64,000 nucleotides of DNA from Alishewanella metallidurans. Its GTDB lineage: Bacteria > Pseudomonadota > Gammaproteobacteria > Enterobacterales > Alteromonadaceae. Below, piece by piece: positions 25,323 through 34,348 of this stretch (position 1 is its first letter; the number at the start of each line of letters is the position of its first letter). The stretch covers positions 558,001 to 622,000 of the forward strand of contig NZ_JALAHQ010000002.1 of NCBI RefSeq assembly GCF_036983985.1. Direction: 5' to 3'. Made by a program: the position numbers and the translations under genes. The notes beneath the pieces were generated by a model. That model was not told the DNA's origin. It saw only the letters and a list, made by a program, of their open reading frames with translations, and did not search any database.

Positions 25323-26930
25323 TTAATTGCGGCTTTTTGCGGCAAAACGGTTATGGTAAGAACGCAAACAGCGCATAGCAAGATTTCCAAATACCGTACC
25401 ACTGGTCCTGCTTAATCGTAATTTAAATAATAACCATCGGTTAAATGGCACCAGGGTATATAAATGATTATCATCCAGAAAATAGTTAAACCACGAATAG
25501 CACCGGGTAAGCCAACGGTATTTCTTTACACTAGCATGGCCATAAGGCACAGGGTTGCCACTATAAGCTAACATTGCCTGCTCGACAAACCCGGTCCATA
25601 ACGTTTTTTTTCTTCTGAGGTTGTAGGGCACCTGCTGCCAAAATGCCATAAATTCACTGTCCCAAAATGGCATCCACCAATCCAGAGCAAAAAAATCATA
25701 GTACCGGTTTGAATTAATAATAAACTTAGCCTGCCTCTCGCGGTAGTTCCACGCCTCAGCAACAGAATTACTGTTTTCTATGCCCTGTTGCCGGGCTACA
25801 ACAGTTATCTCAGCAATTTGTTGCCGGACTTTAGTTATTAGCTCATCGGTCAATGCATGCCTGCTATTTTGATAATGCCGCGATATGACTGCTTGCAATG
25901 CCAGCTCTGGCCAATTGTTGTCTGATGGCTGGCCACTATGCGAAGTATCGCCGGAGAAGAAAGCAGCGGTATGCCCAGGCGCAACAACAGCATCGGGTGC
26001 AATAACGCCCTCGTCAAACAACTGCTGAATCGCAGGAAATACCTGAACATTTGGCACCGACACTAAACCATGAACAAAACTCAGATAATCATTAAAACGG
26101 CCTTGTTGCAGCAAGTTTTGCCATAGCTGACGGTTATACTGCACACAATGCCAGGCAAAGCCCAGCTCAGCTGCCACACGCTTACTTAATTCAACTTCTG
26201 CACTACCGGGGCGGCCAAAGGTAAAACATAGCACGTTGGTGTAGCCAGCTTGCTTAAGGTAAAGCGCCAGGGCACGGGAATCGTAGCCGCCGCTAAGCGG
26301 CACCACTATTTGGCGCCCCGCGGCATAGCGTATTAGCCGGTTTACAACCTTGGATACCACCGCGTCAAGTTTGCGTTGCCACCCAACAATATCAGTGTTT
26401 GGTTCAACATTATTGTAAGGGATAAAACAGTAATACAGTTCAGTGCACAAATGCATCGTATCTAAATTCACCTGCAACAATTCAGCTGCCTGCAGCTGCT
26501 TTACCGCCGGATGCAAAGTGTCTTTGCCAGTGACAAAACCTGTGTGCTCAAACTCTTGCTGCGTTAGCGCAGAGATGCCGGCATGTGGTAAATATTGCGA
26601 GCAGATCAGCTCTGCGCTATCAGAGATAATAATCTGTTGTTTAACTAGTGTGTAATACAGCGGCCTGCTGCGTACTTTGTCACTAAAGCACAATAGCTGT
26701 GTTTCTAACTGACACAACACTGAAAAAAAACCGTTCAAACTAGCAAGAAACTCTGGCAACTGCCCGGCTGCAGCAGCAGCCACTATTGCAGCTTTTAATT
26801 GCAACGGAGCCAGCACAGAATCGCCCAACCATACCTGACCACACACTGTAACACCATCTACAGTGACAGTATTTCCGTAGCAGCCAGTAATGTGCAGCAC
26901 AGGTTGTAACGTTTTTGTCATCTCGGCCAC
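25323..26930 (-). CDS. Asparagine-synthase-like amidotransferase lacking Cys2
   Basis: A 535-residue protein. The synthetase domain is clear, with the ATP pyrophosphatase loop VVPLSGGYDSRALALYL (about residue 208). The N-terminal part keeps a recognisable glutaminase-fold stretch (LNGFFSVLCQL...SRPLYYTL), but the protein does not begin with the MC dipeptide whose Cys is the nucleophile, so glutamine hydrolysis is probably lost. It may use free ammonia or make another amide or lactam-type bond. Begins with GTG at 26930, one base after the flippase stop codon; ATG at 26921 is possible. Confidence 0.78.
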   Translation of the reverse strand: MAEMTKTLQPVLHITGCYGNTVTVDGVTVCGQVWLGDSVLAPLQLKAAIVAAAAAGQLPEFLASLNGFFSVLCQLETQLLCFSDKVRSRPLYYTLVKQQIIISDSAELICSQYLPHAGISALTQQEFEHTGFVTGKDTLHPAVKQLQAAELLQVNLDTMHLCTELYYCFIPYNNVEPNTDIVGWQRKLDAVVSKVVNRLIRYAAGRQIVVPLSGGYDSRALALYLKQAGYTNVLCFTFGRPGSAEVELSKRVAAELGFAWHCVQYNRQLWQNLLQQGRFNDYLSFVHGLVSVPNVQVFPAIQQLFDEGVIAPDAVVAPGHTAAFFSGDTSHSGQPSDNNWPELALQAVISRHYQNSRHALTDELITKVRQQIAEITVVARQQGIENSNSVAEAWNYRERQAKFIINSNRYYDFFALDWWMPFWDSEFMAFWQQVPYNLRRKKTLWTGFVEQAMLAYSGNPVPYGHASVKKYRWLTRCYSWFNYFLDDNHLYTLVPFNRWLLFKLRLSRTSGTVFGNLAMRCLRSYHNRFAAKSRN

Positions 26931-26931
26931 G

Positions 26932-28269
26932 CTAAAGCCTTTCGCCCGGGATAACTACAGCCGCATGCTTTGTCTTACTAAACATCAGCGCCATCAGGGT
27001 AAAAAAAGTGCTGTGTAAAACACCCACCAAAGCAAAAGCTGCAACAGCTTTTACCGGGTCCTGAGTGATATAACCCACATACCACAGCGCCGCCAGGCGC
27101 AGCGTTAATGTCGCCACATTTAGCGCTATAGCCCAATGCTGCACCTGCAATACCATAACAGCTTTTACACTGGGGGTATTAACAAAGGCGCAGTACAACC
27201 ATACCGCCATCCAACGGGCATACTCTCCGCTGGCCTGCCATTCAGCACCAAATATCAGCGCGAATAACCAGGGCCCGGCAAAAATAAACACGCTAAAAGG
27301 TATAATGCCTATGGCAGCCAGGCTAAGGCTGGCTTTAAGCAGAATACCTACCAGCGGCTTTTGTTGCTGATACGCTTTAGTAAAATGCGGATAAAACACA
27401 TCACCTACAGCGCGGCCCAGCAGCATCGCAGGCAGTGCCAGTATGGCTTTGGCCAGCGTATAAAAACCGGCCGCAGCACTACCATATAATGCAGCCAGCA
27501 TTAGCACAGGCGCACTCTGCGCTGCCGCATTAAGCAACGCCTGAGGCGTTTGAAACAAGGGAAAAGCCTTGAACTGACGTAAAGTGCGGTGCAGCTTTAG
27601 CCAATAGCGCCGCGACCAGGCATGGCGAAAAACACTAACAGGCTGCCAGCGTGCCGTGCTTGCACGGCCACCGACAAGCCGCAACAAACTATTGTGTAGC
27701 AGGTAAGCGAATACTGCTATGGTTATCAACACTGCGGCGATACTTTGCCACAAACCAAATAACAGGCGTGACAAATTCACAATAAGAGCCTGCATTACAT
27801 CGGCTTTGGCTAACACTTTAAACTGCTGCTGCCTTATCAGTAACTGCTGGGTAATTTGCAGGCGGGCAGCAAATAGCATGGACAGCGGCAGCAAAAACAC
27901 CAGATTACCAATATTTTCCACCGACAACAGCGCCAGCAATGGCTGCTTAAATAGCAACAACAGCATAAAAACTAACAAACAAAAGCCTACTGCTACCGCC
28001 CAGGCTAAACTGGCAATATTCCGGGTTTCAACACGATTGCGGCCCTGAACTACCGCCATAGGTAAGCAAAGTGCCGCCAGCGGGAACACCAACAGCAATA
28101 AGGCATTAAAAGCGCCAAGCTCACCAAAGGCCTCAGGGCCATATAGCCTTAATACCAACGGCATAAAGCCAAAATTGATCAGCTGCACCAGCATGGTACC
28201 GCTTAGCAGCAACGACACCTGGCGAACTAACTTATTTGCGAAAAGTGTTTTAACCACGAAACAGCCCAC
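26932..28269 (-). CDS. Polysaccharide flippase (Wzx/MATE-like)
   Basis: A 445-residue membrane protein with about 12 predicted segments spread evenly along the chain, as in the polysaccharide-transport (Wzx/PST) branch of the MOP superfamily. The N-terminal GTMLVQLINFGFMPLVLRLYGPEAFGELGAF is characteristic. It should flip lipid-linked oligosaccharide across the inner membrane. The start is uncertain (GTG at 28269 or 28257). It is the first gene of a module with the asparagine-synthase-like, nitroreductase and pyruvyl transferase genes, and the only flippase candidate in the window. Confidence 0.85.
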   Translation of the reverse strand: MGCFVVKTLFANKLVRQVSLLLSGTMLVQLINFGFMPLVLRLYGPEAFGELGAFNALLLLVFPLAALCLPMAVVQGRNRVETRNIASLAWAVAVGFCLLVFMLLLLFKQPLLALLSVENIGNLVFLLPLSMLFAARLQITQQLLIRQQQFKVLAKADVMQALIVNLSRLLFGLWQSIAAVLITIAVFAYLLHNSLLRLVGGRASTARWQPVSVFRHAWSRRYWLKLHRTLRQFKAFPLFQTPQALLNAAAQSAPVLMLAALYGSAAAGFYTLAKAILALPAMLLGRAVGDVFYPHFTKAYQQQKPLVGILLKASLSLAAIGIIPFSVFIFAGPWLFALIFGAEWQASGEYARWMAVWLYCAFVNTPSVKAVMVLQVQHWAIALNVATLTLRLAALWYVGYITQDPVKAVAAFALVGVLHSTFFTLMALMFSKTKHAAVVIPGERL

Positions 28270-28432
28270 AACTTAAAAAAAGTGGCAAAAGTATACCACA
28301 GTACTATTAACGCCAAGTAACACCTGCCACCAGGCGGGAAAAAGTAAGTAGCAACACCTTTGTGGCAAATTGCTTTTAACAGCACCGGCCAGTTTGGTAA
28401 CTGTCAGTTCAGGGTAACAGATACACTGCGTT

Positions 28433-29182
28433 TTATTTTTTGGTGCAGTAGTAAATCTCGCCGCTGGCTGGTGTTAAACCCATGGTAATAATATCTTGCT
28501 CCGAGGCAAGCTCTTCAATCGTCGTCGTTTTTACGTTAAAGCCAGCTTCTTCTAAGCGTGATACATAATCCGGGCCATAGCGTCTAACGTGATCTTCCTG
28601 CCCGAAGGCTTTTAAACGCTCTTGTGGATCGGTTATGGTTGGGTCTTCAAAAGTGACATCGCTGGTAATAGGCACTAACAATATTGCCCAGCCCGTTGTT
28701 TTTAACACGCGACAAAACTCACGCATCGCGCGTTTATCATCATGCACATGCTCCAGCACATGGCTGCAATAAATAACGTCGAAACTCTCGTCAGGGTATT
28801 GAATATCGGTGATGTCCATTGACACCATAGCGCGTGGGTTAAACAGGTCTGCAGTAATATAACTATCGCCTAAACGCTGCTTAAAGCGGGGCTCAAAACA
28901 CAGCTCCGGCGCAACATGCAGCACTTTTTTCGGCTTGCCATCAAACAAATCGGTATGTTTGTTTAAATACAACCATAGCAAACGGTGGCGCTCCAGCGCA
29001 TCACAATGAACACATTGCGCGTCTTGACGCGGCACTGCACCAAAGCTACGAAACAAACGGGAGGACTTGCCACAAACAGGGCACCACCTTCCTTTACCAT
29101 AATAGGGAACCCCTTTCACAACCGCTCTGACACGCCGCATAGGCTTTTTTACCCACTCAGGCAGTAATGCTGTGAATCCCAT
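28433..29182 (-). CDS. SAM-dependent methyltransferase with zinc-ribbon-like N-terminus
   Basis: A 249-residue protein. Residues about 30-75 have two CxxC pairs (CPVCGKSS, CVHCDALERHRLLWLYL) that look like a zinc ribbon. The rest is a class I methyltransferase domain: KVLHVAPE motif I-like, ITADLF, and FDVIYCSHVLEHVHDDKRAMREF. Substrate unknown; the context suggests a sugar or surface component. It starts after GGAG and lies alone between the flippase gene and the terminator of the candidate S-layer gene. Confidence 0.8.
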   Translation of the reverse strand: MGFTALLPEWVKKPMRRVRAVVKGVPYYGKGRWCPVCGKSSRLFRSFGAVPRQDAQCVHCDALERHRLLWLYLNKHTDLFDGKPKKVLHVAPELCFEPRFKQRLGDSYITADLFNPRAMVSMDITDIQYPDESFDVIYCSHVLEHVHDDKRAMREFCRVLKTTGWAILLVPITSDVTFEDPTITDPQERLKAFGQEDHVRRYGPDYVSRLEEAGFNVKTTTIEELASEQDIITMGLTPASGEIYYCTKK

Positions 29183-29227
29183 ATTTTAACTCCCAATCTA
29201 TTTTATTTTATGTCATGCACTATATAA

Positions 29228-29255
29228 AAAAACGCGCCCTGAGGCGCGTTTTTTT
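29228..29255 (-). terminator. Strong terminator after the S-layer candidate gene
   Basis: Stem AACGCGCC-CTGA-GGCGCGTT with a long A-run on one side and eight T on the other, about 30 bp after the stop codon at 29286. It can terminate in both directions. A strong terminator is expected for an abundant mRNA. Confidence 0.92.
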
Positions 29256-29285
29256 TAACTAATCAGCCGAGGCTGAATTAATTAC

Positions 29286-30737
29286 TTACTTTTTGTACTG
29301 GTCGTTAACTACGTTGATAACAGAACCTACAGTGCTGTTAGTGTAGTATGGAGCCAGAGAGATGTTAGAAGCGTCAGCATTGATGATGAAAGTAACGCTT
29401 AACTTCTCGTTAGAAACGCCTTTAGTTAAACCGAAAGCAGTTAACAGGTCGTTTTCGAAGTAAGAAGTAACGCCACCTTTCTTAGCTGGCTTAGCAGTCA
29501 TAGTAACTGGGCCGTACTTAACGCCAGTTTTACCTACTGCTTCAACCATAACTTCTGCATCAGCTGTGCCCAAGTTTGACACTTCAACCACTGGAGCTAA
29601 GTGAGCGTAACCTACTGGCAGGTAAGGTACGTTTACTACAGTAGCGTCTAACTGGAATTTACCAGCGTCACCAGAAGCATAAGTGTAAGCAGTTGCAACA
29701 CCATTATAAGTTACTTTACGAGTTAATTCGAAAGCAGTCACTGGCAGAGTATCACCTGCAGCAGCACCAGCAGTAGCAGATACGTACCAAGTACCGGCTT
29801 TACCAGTCGTTGCAGCTGGTAGAGCTGCGGTCAGAGCAGCAACATCAAAAGTAGCTGTATCTTTACAAGTGCCACCTACAGTGCTGCATGAGAAGTTAGC
29901 AGCAGCTACATCAACTTTTACAGTTGCAGGAGCAGCTGGTGACAAACATGCGTTCGCGCCGTTTGCGATTGCAGGATCAGCACAAGTAGAGATTGATACT
30001 GAGGCCAGCTTACCTAAACCGCTAGCTGCTTTCAGTACAACTAAATCGCTACCAGCGGCGCCAACTGTTGCAACAACGTTACCAGCAACGCCATTTGATG
30101 GCTGAGAAATTTTCAGCTCTGCAACAGTGTTACCTTTGCCTACTACGAAAGCATTACGGCTGGTACGGTTGATAAAGCCATCGAATTTCTTCTCGATAGT
30201 TGCAGTTTCTTGTGCAGAAGTCTTAGTTAACGGCGCCAGGTTATTGCCAACAGTGTCTTTCGCAACTGTAGAAATACCATCAACAGCAGTATAAGTTACG
30301 TTACCGGCTTTAGGCGTAAATAAACCTTTGAAGATAATGTCATAAGCAGAGTTTGCGATTACTGGGTTACCCAGCTCAACATCCATTTTCAACGTAGGCG
30401 CTACAGTAGCAGTACCGTTTGACCAAGTAACGTTAGCAAAACGGAAGGTACCGTTGCCGTAAGCAATTTCAAAATCAGCGGTACCATTAACAGCACCAGA
30501 TGCAGCACCAGTAAAGGTAGTGCCGATTGGGAAAGTTAAAGTGATTTTATCGCCTGGAACCAGCTCTGAACGAGTGATTACGCGAATAGTTTGCGCGCCA
30601 GCAGCAGCAGCAACACCAGCAGCAGCAGCTTCAGTAGTGATTACTGTCGGGCTAGCAATAGTTAAATCGGCAGCATTAGCGGCAAAAGCCAGGCCTAAAG
30701 ATGCAGCGATTAAAGAGGCATTAAATACCTTTTTCAT
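29286..30737 (-). CDS. Secreted alanine-rich protein, candidate S-layer subunit
   Basis: A 483-residue protein with a clean signal peptide (residues 1-22, MKKVFNAS...AANA cut before ADL). The mature part is rich in Ala, Thr, Val and Gly with short beta-strand-like runs and no enzyme motif. Four cysteines cluster at residues 252, 264, 284 and 291, suited to two disulfides. Several signs point to very high expression: monocistronic, structured roughly 150-base leader, strong terminator and a uniform set of codons. It resembles abundant S-layer proteins of marine Gammaproteobacteria such as Slr4 in size and composition, but I cannot show homology. It sits directly downstream of a type II secretion gene set on the same strand. 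Confidence 0.6.
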   Translation of the reverse strand: MKKVFNASLIAASLGLAFAANAADLTIASPTVITTEAAAAGVAAAAGAQTIRVITRSELVPGDKITLTFPIGTTFTGAASGAVNGTADFEIAYGNGTFRFANVTWSNGTATVAPTLKMDVELGNPVIANSAYDIIFKGLFTPKAGNVTYTAVDGISTVAKDTVGNNLAPLTKTSAQETATIEKKFDGFINRTSRNAFVVGKGNTVAELKISQPSNGVAGNVVATVGAAGSDLVVLKAASGLGKLASVSISTCADPAIANGANACLSPAAPATVKVDVAAANFSCSTVGGTCKDTATFDVAALTAALPAATTGKAGTWYVSATAGAAAGDTLPVTAFELTRKVTYNGVATAYTYASGDAGKFQLDATVVNVPYLPVGYAHLAPVVEVSNLGTADAEVMVEAVGKTGVKYGPVTMTAKPAKKGGVTSYFENDLLTAFGLTKGVSNEKLSVTFIINADASNISLAPYYTNSTVGSVINVVNDQYKK

Positions 30738-30930
30738 ATGTCCAAATCTCCAATTTCATGAAATTGGAACAAGAAGCAATTTTCACTACATTGTTCCATG
30801 TTTTTTTACAACTTTCTTGTTGAAAGTTAAATTGTAAAGTTAAGCTAGGGGTACTAGTAACACCTAGCGCGCGCCTTTACTTCAACTTTCAGGGCGTAGT
30901 TTTATGTAATCACTGCAAGAAGTCAACTTT
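30738..30930 (-). promoter_or_regulatory. Promoter and structured leader of the S-layer candidate gene
   Basis: On the minus strand a -35 TTGACT (30921-30926) and a weak -10 TAAAAC (30899-30904) are 16 bp apart. The resulting leader of about 155 bases has three stem-loops: 30844-30868 (9-bp stem, one mismatch), 30810-30828 (AACTTTC/GAAAGTT), and a perfect 18-bp palindrome CCAATTTCATGAAATTGG at 30750-30767 whose edge forms the GGAG ribosome site. Such leaders usually protect abundant mRNAs from decay. The remaining 30931-31162 holds a short AT-rich hairpin (30973-30995) and nothing else seen. Confidence 0.5.
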
Positions 30931-31162
30931 ATCTTGTAGTGGAAACAAAAAAAGTTCCGTCATATGAAGCCGTTTTAAAGCAACATTTGCTTTAAGGCTA
31001 GGTTACGCGCGCTTTACACGTATGCCTTGCTTAACAAAGGCATTGCCATATTAAACTTTAGCAATATCCGCCAGAACAAAACAGCCAGTAACCCCATGTT
31101 TTAGCTACGTAAAACATTAACCAACCATAACCAGTTGCAACAAAAAATGCAAGCCGATTTAG

Positions 31163-33196
31163 CTAATTTAAACCGATAAACTCCATGCCGGAATTTAATT
31201 TACGTTTTATATCGTCCCACTCGTCTGAGCGCTGAATAACCCGCGGCGTTACCATAATAACCAGCTCGGTTTTCGTATTATTGCGTGACTTAGTGCCAAA
31301 CAACGCGCCAAGTATAGGTAGGCGGTGCAATGCCGGCAGGCCGTCTTGGTTATTGCTACGGTTTTCGCTAATTAACCCCCCTAGCACTATGGTTTGGCCG
31401 CTTTCGGCTACAACTTCGGTTTTAATACTACGCTCAAATATTTGCGGGTTACCCTCTAGCGATGCACCACCGTCTACCTGATTACTGTTTGATTGCTCAA
31501 TGCTCATAATAACGACACCTTGGGCATTAATAGTAGGCGTTACACTAACATCGATACCAGCAAAGCGATATTCTACCGAGCGCGTAGTGCCATTTGTTGG
31601 GTCGGTAGTGGTTTTACCCACAATAGGTATATCTGTACCCACATTAATATTGGCGCTTACACCGTCGCGCACTAATAAAGTAGGTTTAGATAGCACATTA
31701 ACCAAGCGGTTAGTTTCGAACGCTTGGGCATTAATGCTATTTACGCCGCTGGCCCACTTTAATACCGTGCCGCCAATAGCGGCAGCACCAAAACTGTTGG
31801 TTAGGGCAAACTTGCCCGAACTAAACGCCGCATCAACCCCCAATTTAAACTCGTCGGTTAAGGTAACCTCAGCGATAGTTAGCTCTAGCATGACTTGTTT
31901 AGGCATAACATCTAAGCGTTCGACTAATGGCAACATGGCCTGATAATCTGTGCCTGAAGCATAAAAAATAAGGGTATTAGAGCGCTCATCCACCACCATG
32001 CGCATATTCTCGTTTTCAGCGCTGGTTGTGGTTTGCGCCGCACGGTTTTCAATTTGAGCAGCACGTTGTTCAGAGCTATTTTGCGCGGTATTACGCTGCG
32101 TAGCAGAGCCACCAGAAATTAATGCCGATACACTTTGGCCCAGATCCGAAGCACGAGCATAGCGCGGGGCATAAATAAAATATTGCTGCTCACTACCTGC
32201 GCTGGGTTTATCAATTTGTTTAGCCCAATACTGAATGCGATTTAAAAACTCGGCTTCGCTGGCAAATACTGCAACAGCGCCTAATTGCACCAATGGCACA
32301 AAGGAAACACGGTTATCTCGGCCACCAGCAGGCGACATAATGCCTTCATTGGCTAGTAGCTCAGTAATTGATTTAATAAACTGCTCAGCGGTTAAGTATG
32401 TTAATTTTAAGAAACCCACATTTCTACTGTGACTGCCTGGCGAGTCTAATAACTCTAACAACTCTAACGCTCGCACCACCTGCTGATGCTCTCCGGTAAG
32501 AATAAGCAACCCTTGCGCAGAATCAAAACCAGTTTGTACGTTAGCTATTATACGTAGTGTTTCTAAGGCATTAGTATTAACAATGTAACGCAGTGGCACA
32601 ATTTGCCGCACGTTAAGCGCATTAGGTACGGTATCTGCTGTACGGCCATAGCCGACAGCCGTTATATCATTACCGGTTTTGGGCAGCGCAGAAATATATA
32701 GCAAGTCATTTTGTCGCTTTATTCCCACGCCTCGTTCAAGCAGCAATTGCTCGGTTAAGCTGTAGAGTTTTTGCGGGCTAATTTTTTGCTGAATATTTAA
32801 TGTTACCGGCGCCAACGCGGCTAAACCCTCGCCCAGTATATAATTGGCCTGTAATAGCTCGCCAAAGCTGTAATGCAAATAATCTATTAGCGGCATCGTG
32901 TCGGTGGCAATAGTTAGGGTTTCATTTTTTGAAAACCGATCAGCAATAGCTGCATCTGAATTAAAGCCCTGCGCAGGTGATGCCAAAGATGGTACGCGAA
33001 TAAAACCCGCTGTAGCATCGGGGCCACTTGGCTGCGCAGTCGTTGGCTGGCCGTTGGGCTGAACAATAACCTCGCCTTGTAAATATGATGAGTTTAGTTG
33101 GTAGTCTTTTGTTGCTTGCTGGCTAGCGCAACCGGCAAGCACTAAGCAACTTAATAGGCTTAAATATAAGGGCTTATTTATACGTTTTCGGGTCAT
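31163..33196 (-). CDS. gspD: Type II secretion secretin with lipoprotein signal (GspD-like)
   Basis: A 677-residue secretin. The N-terminus is a lipoprotein signal (LSCLVLAGCASQQ, Cys23). It is followed by an N0-like domain (about 90-165), repeated secretin N domains (about 185-400), and the C-terminal pore domain with GGLISENRSNNQDGLP and LPILGALFGTKS. It would form the outer-membrane channel. A lipidated secretin, like HxcQ of Pseudomonas, may reach the outer membrane without a pilotin. Last gene of the set, followed by the S-layer candidate. MshL, the secretin of MSHA pili, is the alternative name; the pseudopilins upstream favour type II secretion. Confidence 0.85.
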   Translation of the reverse strand: MTRKRINKPLYLSLLSCLVLAGCASQQATKDYQLNSSYLQGEVIVQPNGQPTTAQPSGPDATAGFIRVPSLASPAQGFNSDAAIADRFSKNETLTIATDTMPLIDYLHYSFGELLQANYILGEGLAALAPVTLNIQQKISPQKLYSLTEQLLLERGVGIKRQNDLLYISALPKTGNDITAVGYGRTADTVPNALNVRQIVPLRYIVNTNALETLRIIANVQTGFDSAQGLLILTGEHQQVVRALELLELLDSPGSHSRNVGFLKLTYLTAEQFIKSITELLANEGIMSPAGGRDNRVSFVPLVQLGAVAVFASEAEFLNRIQYWAKQIDKPSAGSEQQYFIYAPRYARASDLGQSVSALISGGSATQRNTAQNSSEQRAAQIENRAAQTTTSAENENMRMVVDERSNTLIFYASGTDYQAMLPLVERLDVMPKQVMLELTIAEVTLTDEFKLGVDAAFSSGKFALTNSFGAAAIGGTVLKWASGVNSINAQAFETNRLVNVLSKPTLLVRDGVSANINVGTDIPIVGKTTTDPTNGTTRSVEYRFAGIDVSVTPTINAQGVVIMSIEQSNSNQVDGGASLEGNPQIFERSIKTEVVAESGQTIVLGGLISENRSNNQDGLPALHRLPILGALFGTKSRNNTKTELVIMVTPRVIQRSDEWDDIKRKLNSGMEFIGLN

Positions 33197-33218
33197 GTTA
33201 GTTATATCTCAGGCCATG

Positions 33219-33791
33219 CTATGGCATTGATGAAATTGGCAAGGCAGCTTCAGCAGTAAATAGCTGTAACCAAAGCTCGCGCTGCTGATGACGCAGTGTT
33301 ATGCGTTTTGCACTAACCGCTACCACGTCATAATGCTGTAATTTATCACCGGCTTTTAATAACAAACGCTGCGGCATTGCGCTAGGGTTTTTACTATCAG
33401 TAACCGTTAAATTGGCCATATAATACTGTTGTTTAATAATAGCGCTAAGACGATAAACGTTATCATTAATATACAACGTACGCAGCCTACCTTGCTGCAA
33501 GTCTTGCTCGGCAAGCGTAAGCCCACTAACCCCCTCGGTCTCGCTGCTTGGCGGCAATTCAGCCTCTACAGCTTGAGGTGCATTAAATTGGCGGTACAGC
33601 GCTATTATTTCTGCCGACTGCACACCAGCATCAACCGGATTAATTATGGCTGGCACTTGGGGTAACATATCTGAACTTACCGCATTAGTTTTGGGCGCAT
33701 TAACACTGTAATCAATTAAAGCCAACAGCGCAGCTAACAGCAATATAGGGGCTAGTTTTATAGCTAGGGTTTTAAACTGCCGTAAATTCAT
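33219..33791 (-). CDS. Short GspC-like inner-membrane protein
   Basis: A 190-residue protein with one N-terminal membrane segment (about 10-30), a variable linker, and a C-terminal beta-rich stretch resembling the homology region of GspC (LYINDNVYRLSAIIKQQYYMANLTVTD, then LLLKAGDKLQHYDVVAVSAKRITL). It lacks the PDZ or coiled-coil domain usual at the end of GspC. Its position between gspM and gspD is where a secretin-interacting clamp would be expected. It overlaps gspM by 4 bp. A PilP- or MshK-like role is the alternative. Confidence 0.6.
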   Translation of the reverse strand: MNLRQFKTLAIKLAPILLLAALLALIDYSVNAPKTNAVSSDMLPQVPAIINPVDAGVQSAEIIALYRQFNAPQAVEAELPPSSETEGVSGLTLAEQDLQQGRLRTLYINDNVYRLSAIIKQQYYMANLTVTDSKNPSAMPQRLLLKAGDKLQHYDVVAVSAKRITLRHQQRELWLQLFTAEAALPISSMP

Positions 33792-34348
33792 GGTTCTTCC
33801 TGCCGTGCTACAGCAAGCCGAATAGAAATACTGCCGTCAACATTACCCATGTCAACCTCGGTTTGTCCTCGGATAGTAAGCTGTTGTTCAATAATGACCA
33901 TAGACGGTATAATAGCGCTTTGTTGTAGCTGGTTTAATAAGGTCAAAAAATGCTTTAGCTTACCATTAAAGCGCAAATCTAATACCAATGTTTGCACGCC
34001 CCCCTCAGCCAAGCCTTCGCGCCAAGACGATAAGGTAATTTGCATATTATGCTGCAAAAACAATTGCTCTAATTGCTGCTGGCTATGCAGTTTAAACTGG
34101 GTTAAGTCTTCACCATTACCCAGCTTTGCTTCCGCTAACGCTAACAACTGCTGCATATCTTGCTGTACCTGCTGCATATCTTGCTCTAATGCTAGTAGCG
34201 CCCTTGCTTTATGCTGAGCATTTTCACTGTATTGCAACTGCAACCAATGCTCTTGCTTGCTAAGCCACATTGGTTGCCAAACAAAACGCGCAAGCAATAA
34301 CAACAACAGCACACTAATATAGCCTTTATATTGCTGCCAAATTTGCAT
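33788..34348 (-). CDS. gspM: Type II secretion inner-membrane platform protein GspM-like
   Basis: A 186-residue protein with one N-terminal membrane segment (about 8-28), then a glutamine-rich helical coiled coil (LEQDMQQVQQDMQQLLALAE, about 53-72), then a small ferredoxin-like beta-alpha domain. This is the architecture of GspM/PilO. It overlaps gspL by one base (TAATG) and the following gene by 4 bp. Identification rests on architecture and gene order, as these proteins vary greatly. Confidence 0.75.
   Translation of the reverse strand: MQIWQQYKGYISVLLLLLLARFVWQPMWLSKQEHWLQLQYSENAQHKARALLALEQDMQQVQQDMQQLLALAEAKLGNGEDLTQFKLHSQQQLEQLFLQHNMQITLSSWREGLAEGGVQTLVLDLRFNGKLKHFLTLLNQLQQSAIIPSMVIIEQQLTIRGQTEVDMGNVDGSISIRLAVARQEEP

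Noticed and set aside
30972..30997. Hairpin TTAAAGCA...TGCTTTAA as the terminator of the secretion operon
   Set aside because: The stem is AT-rich and not followed by a T-run on the minus strand; I mention it only as weak structure in the leader region.
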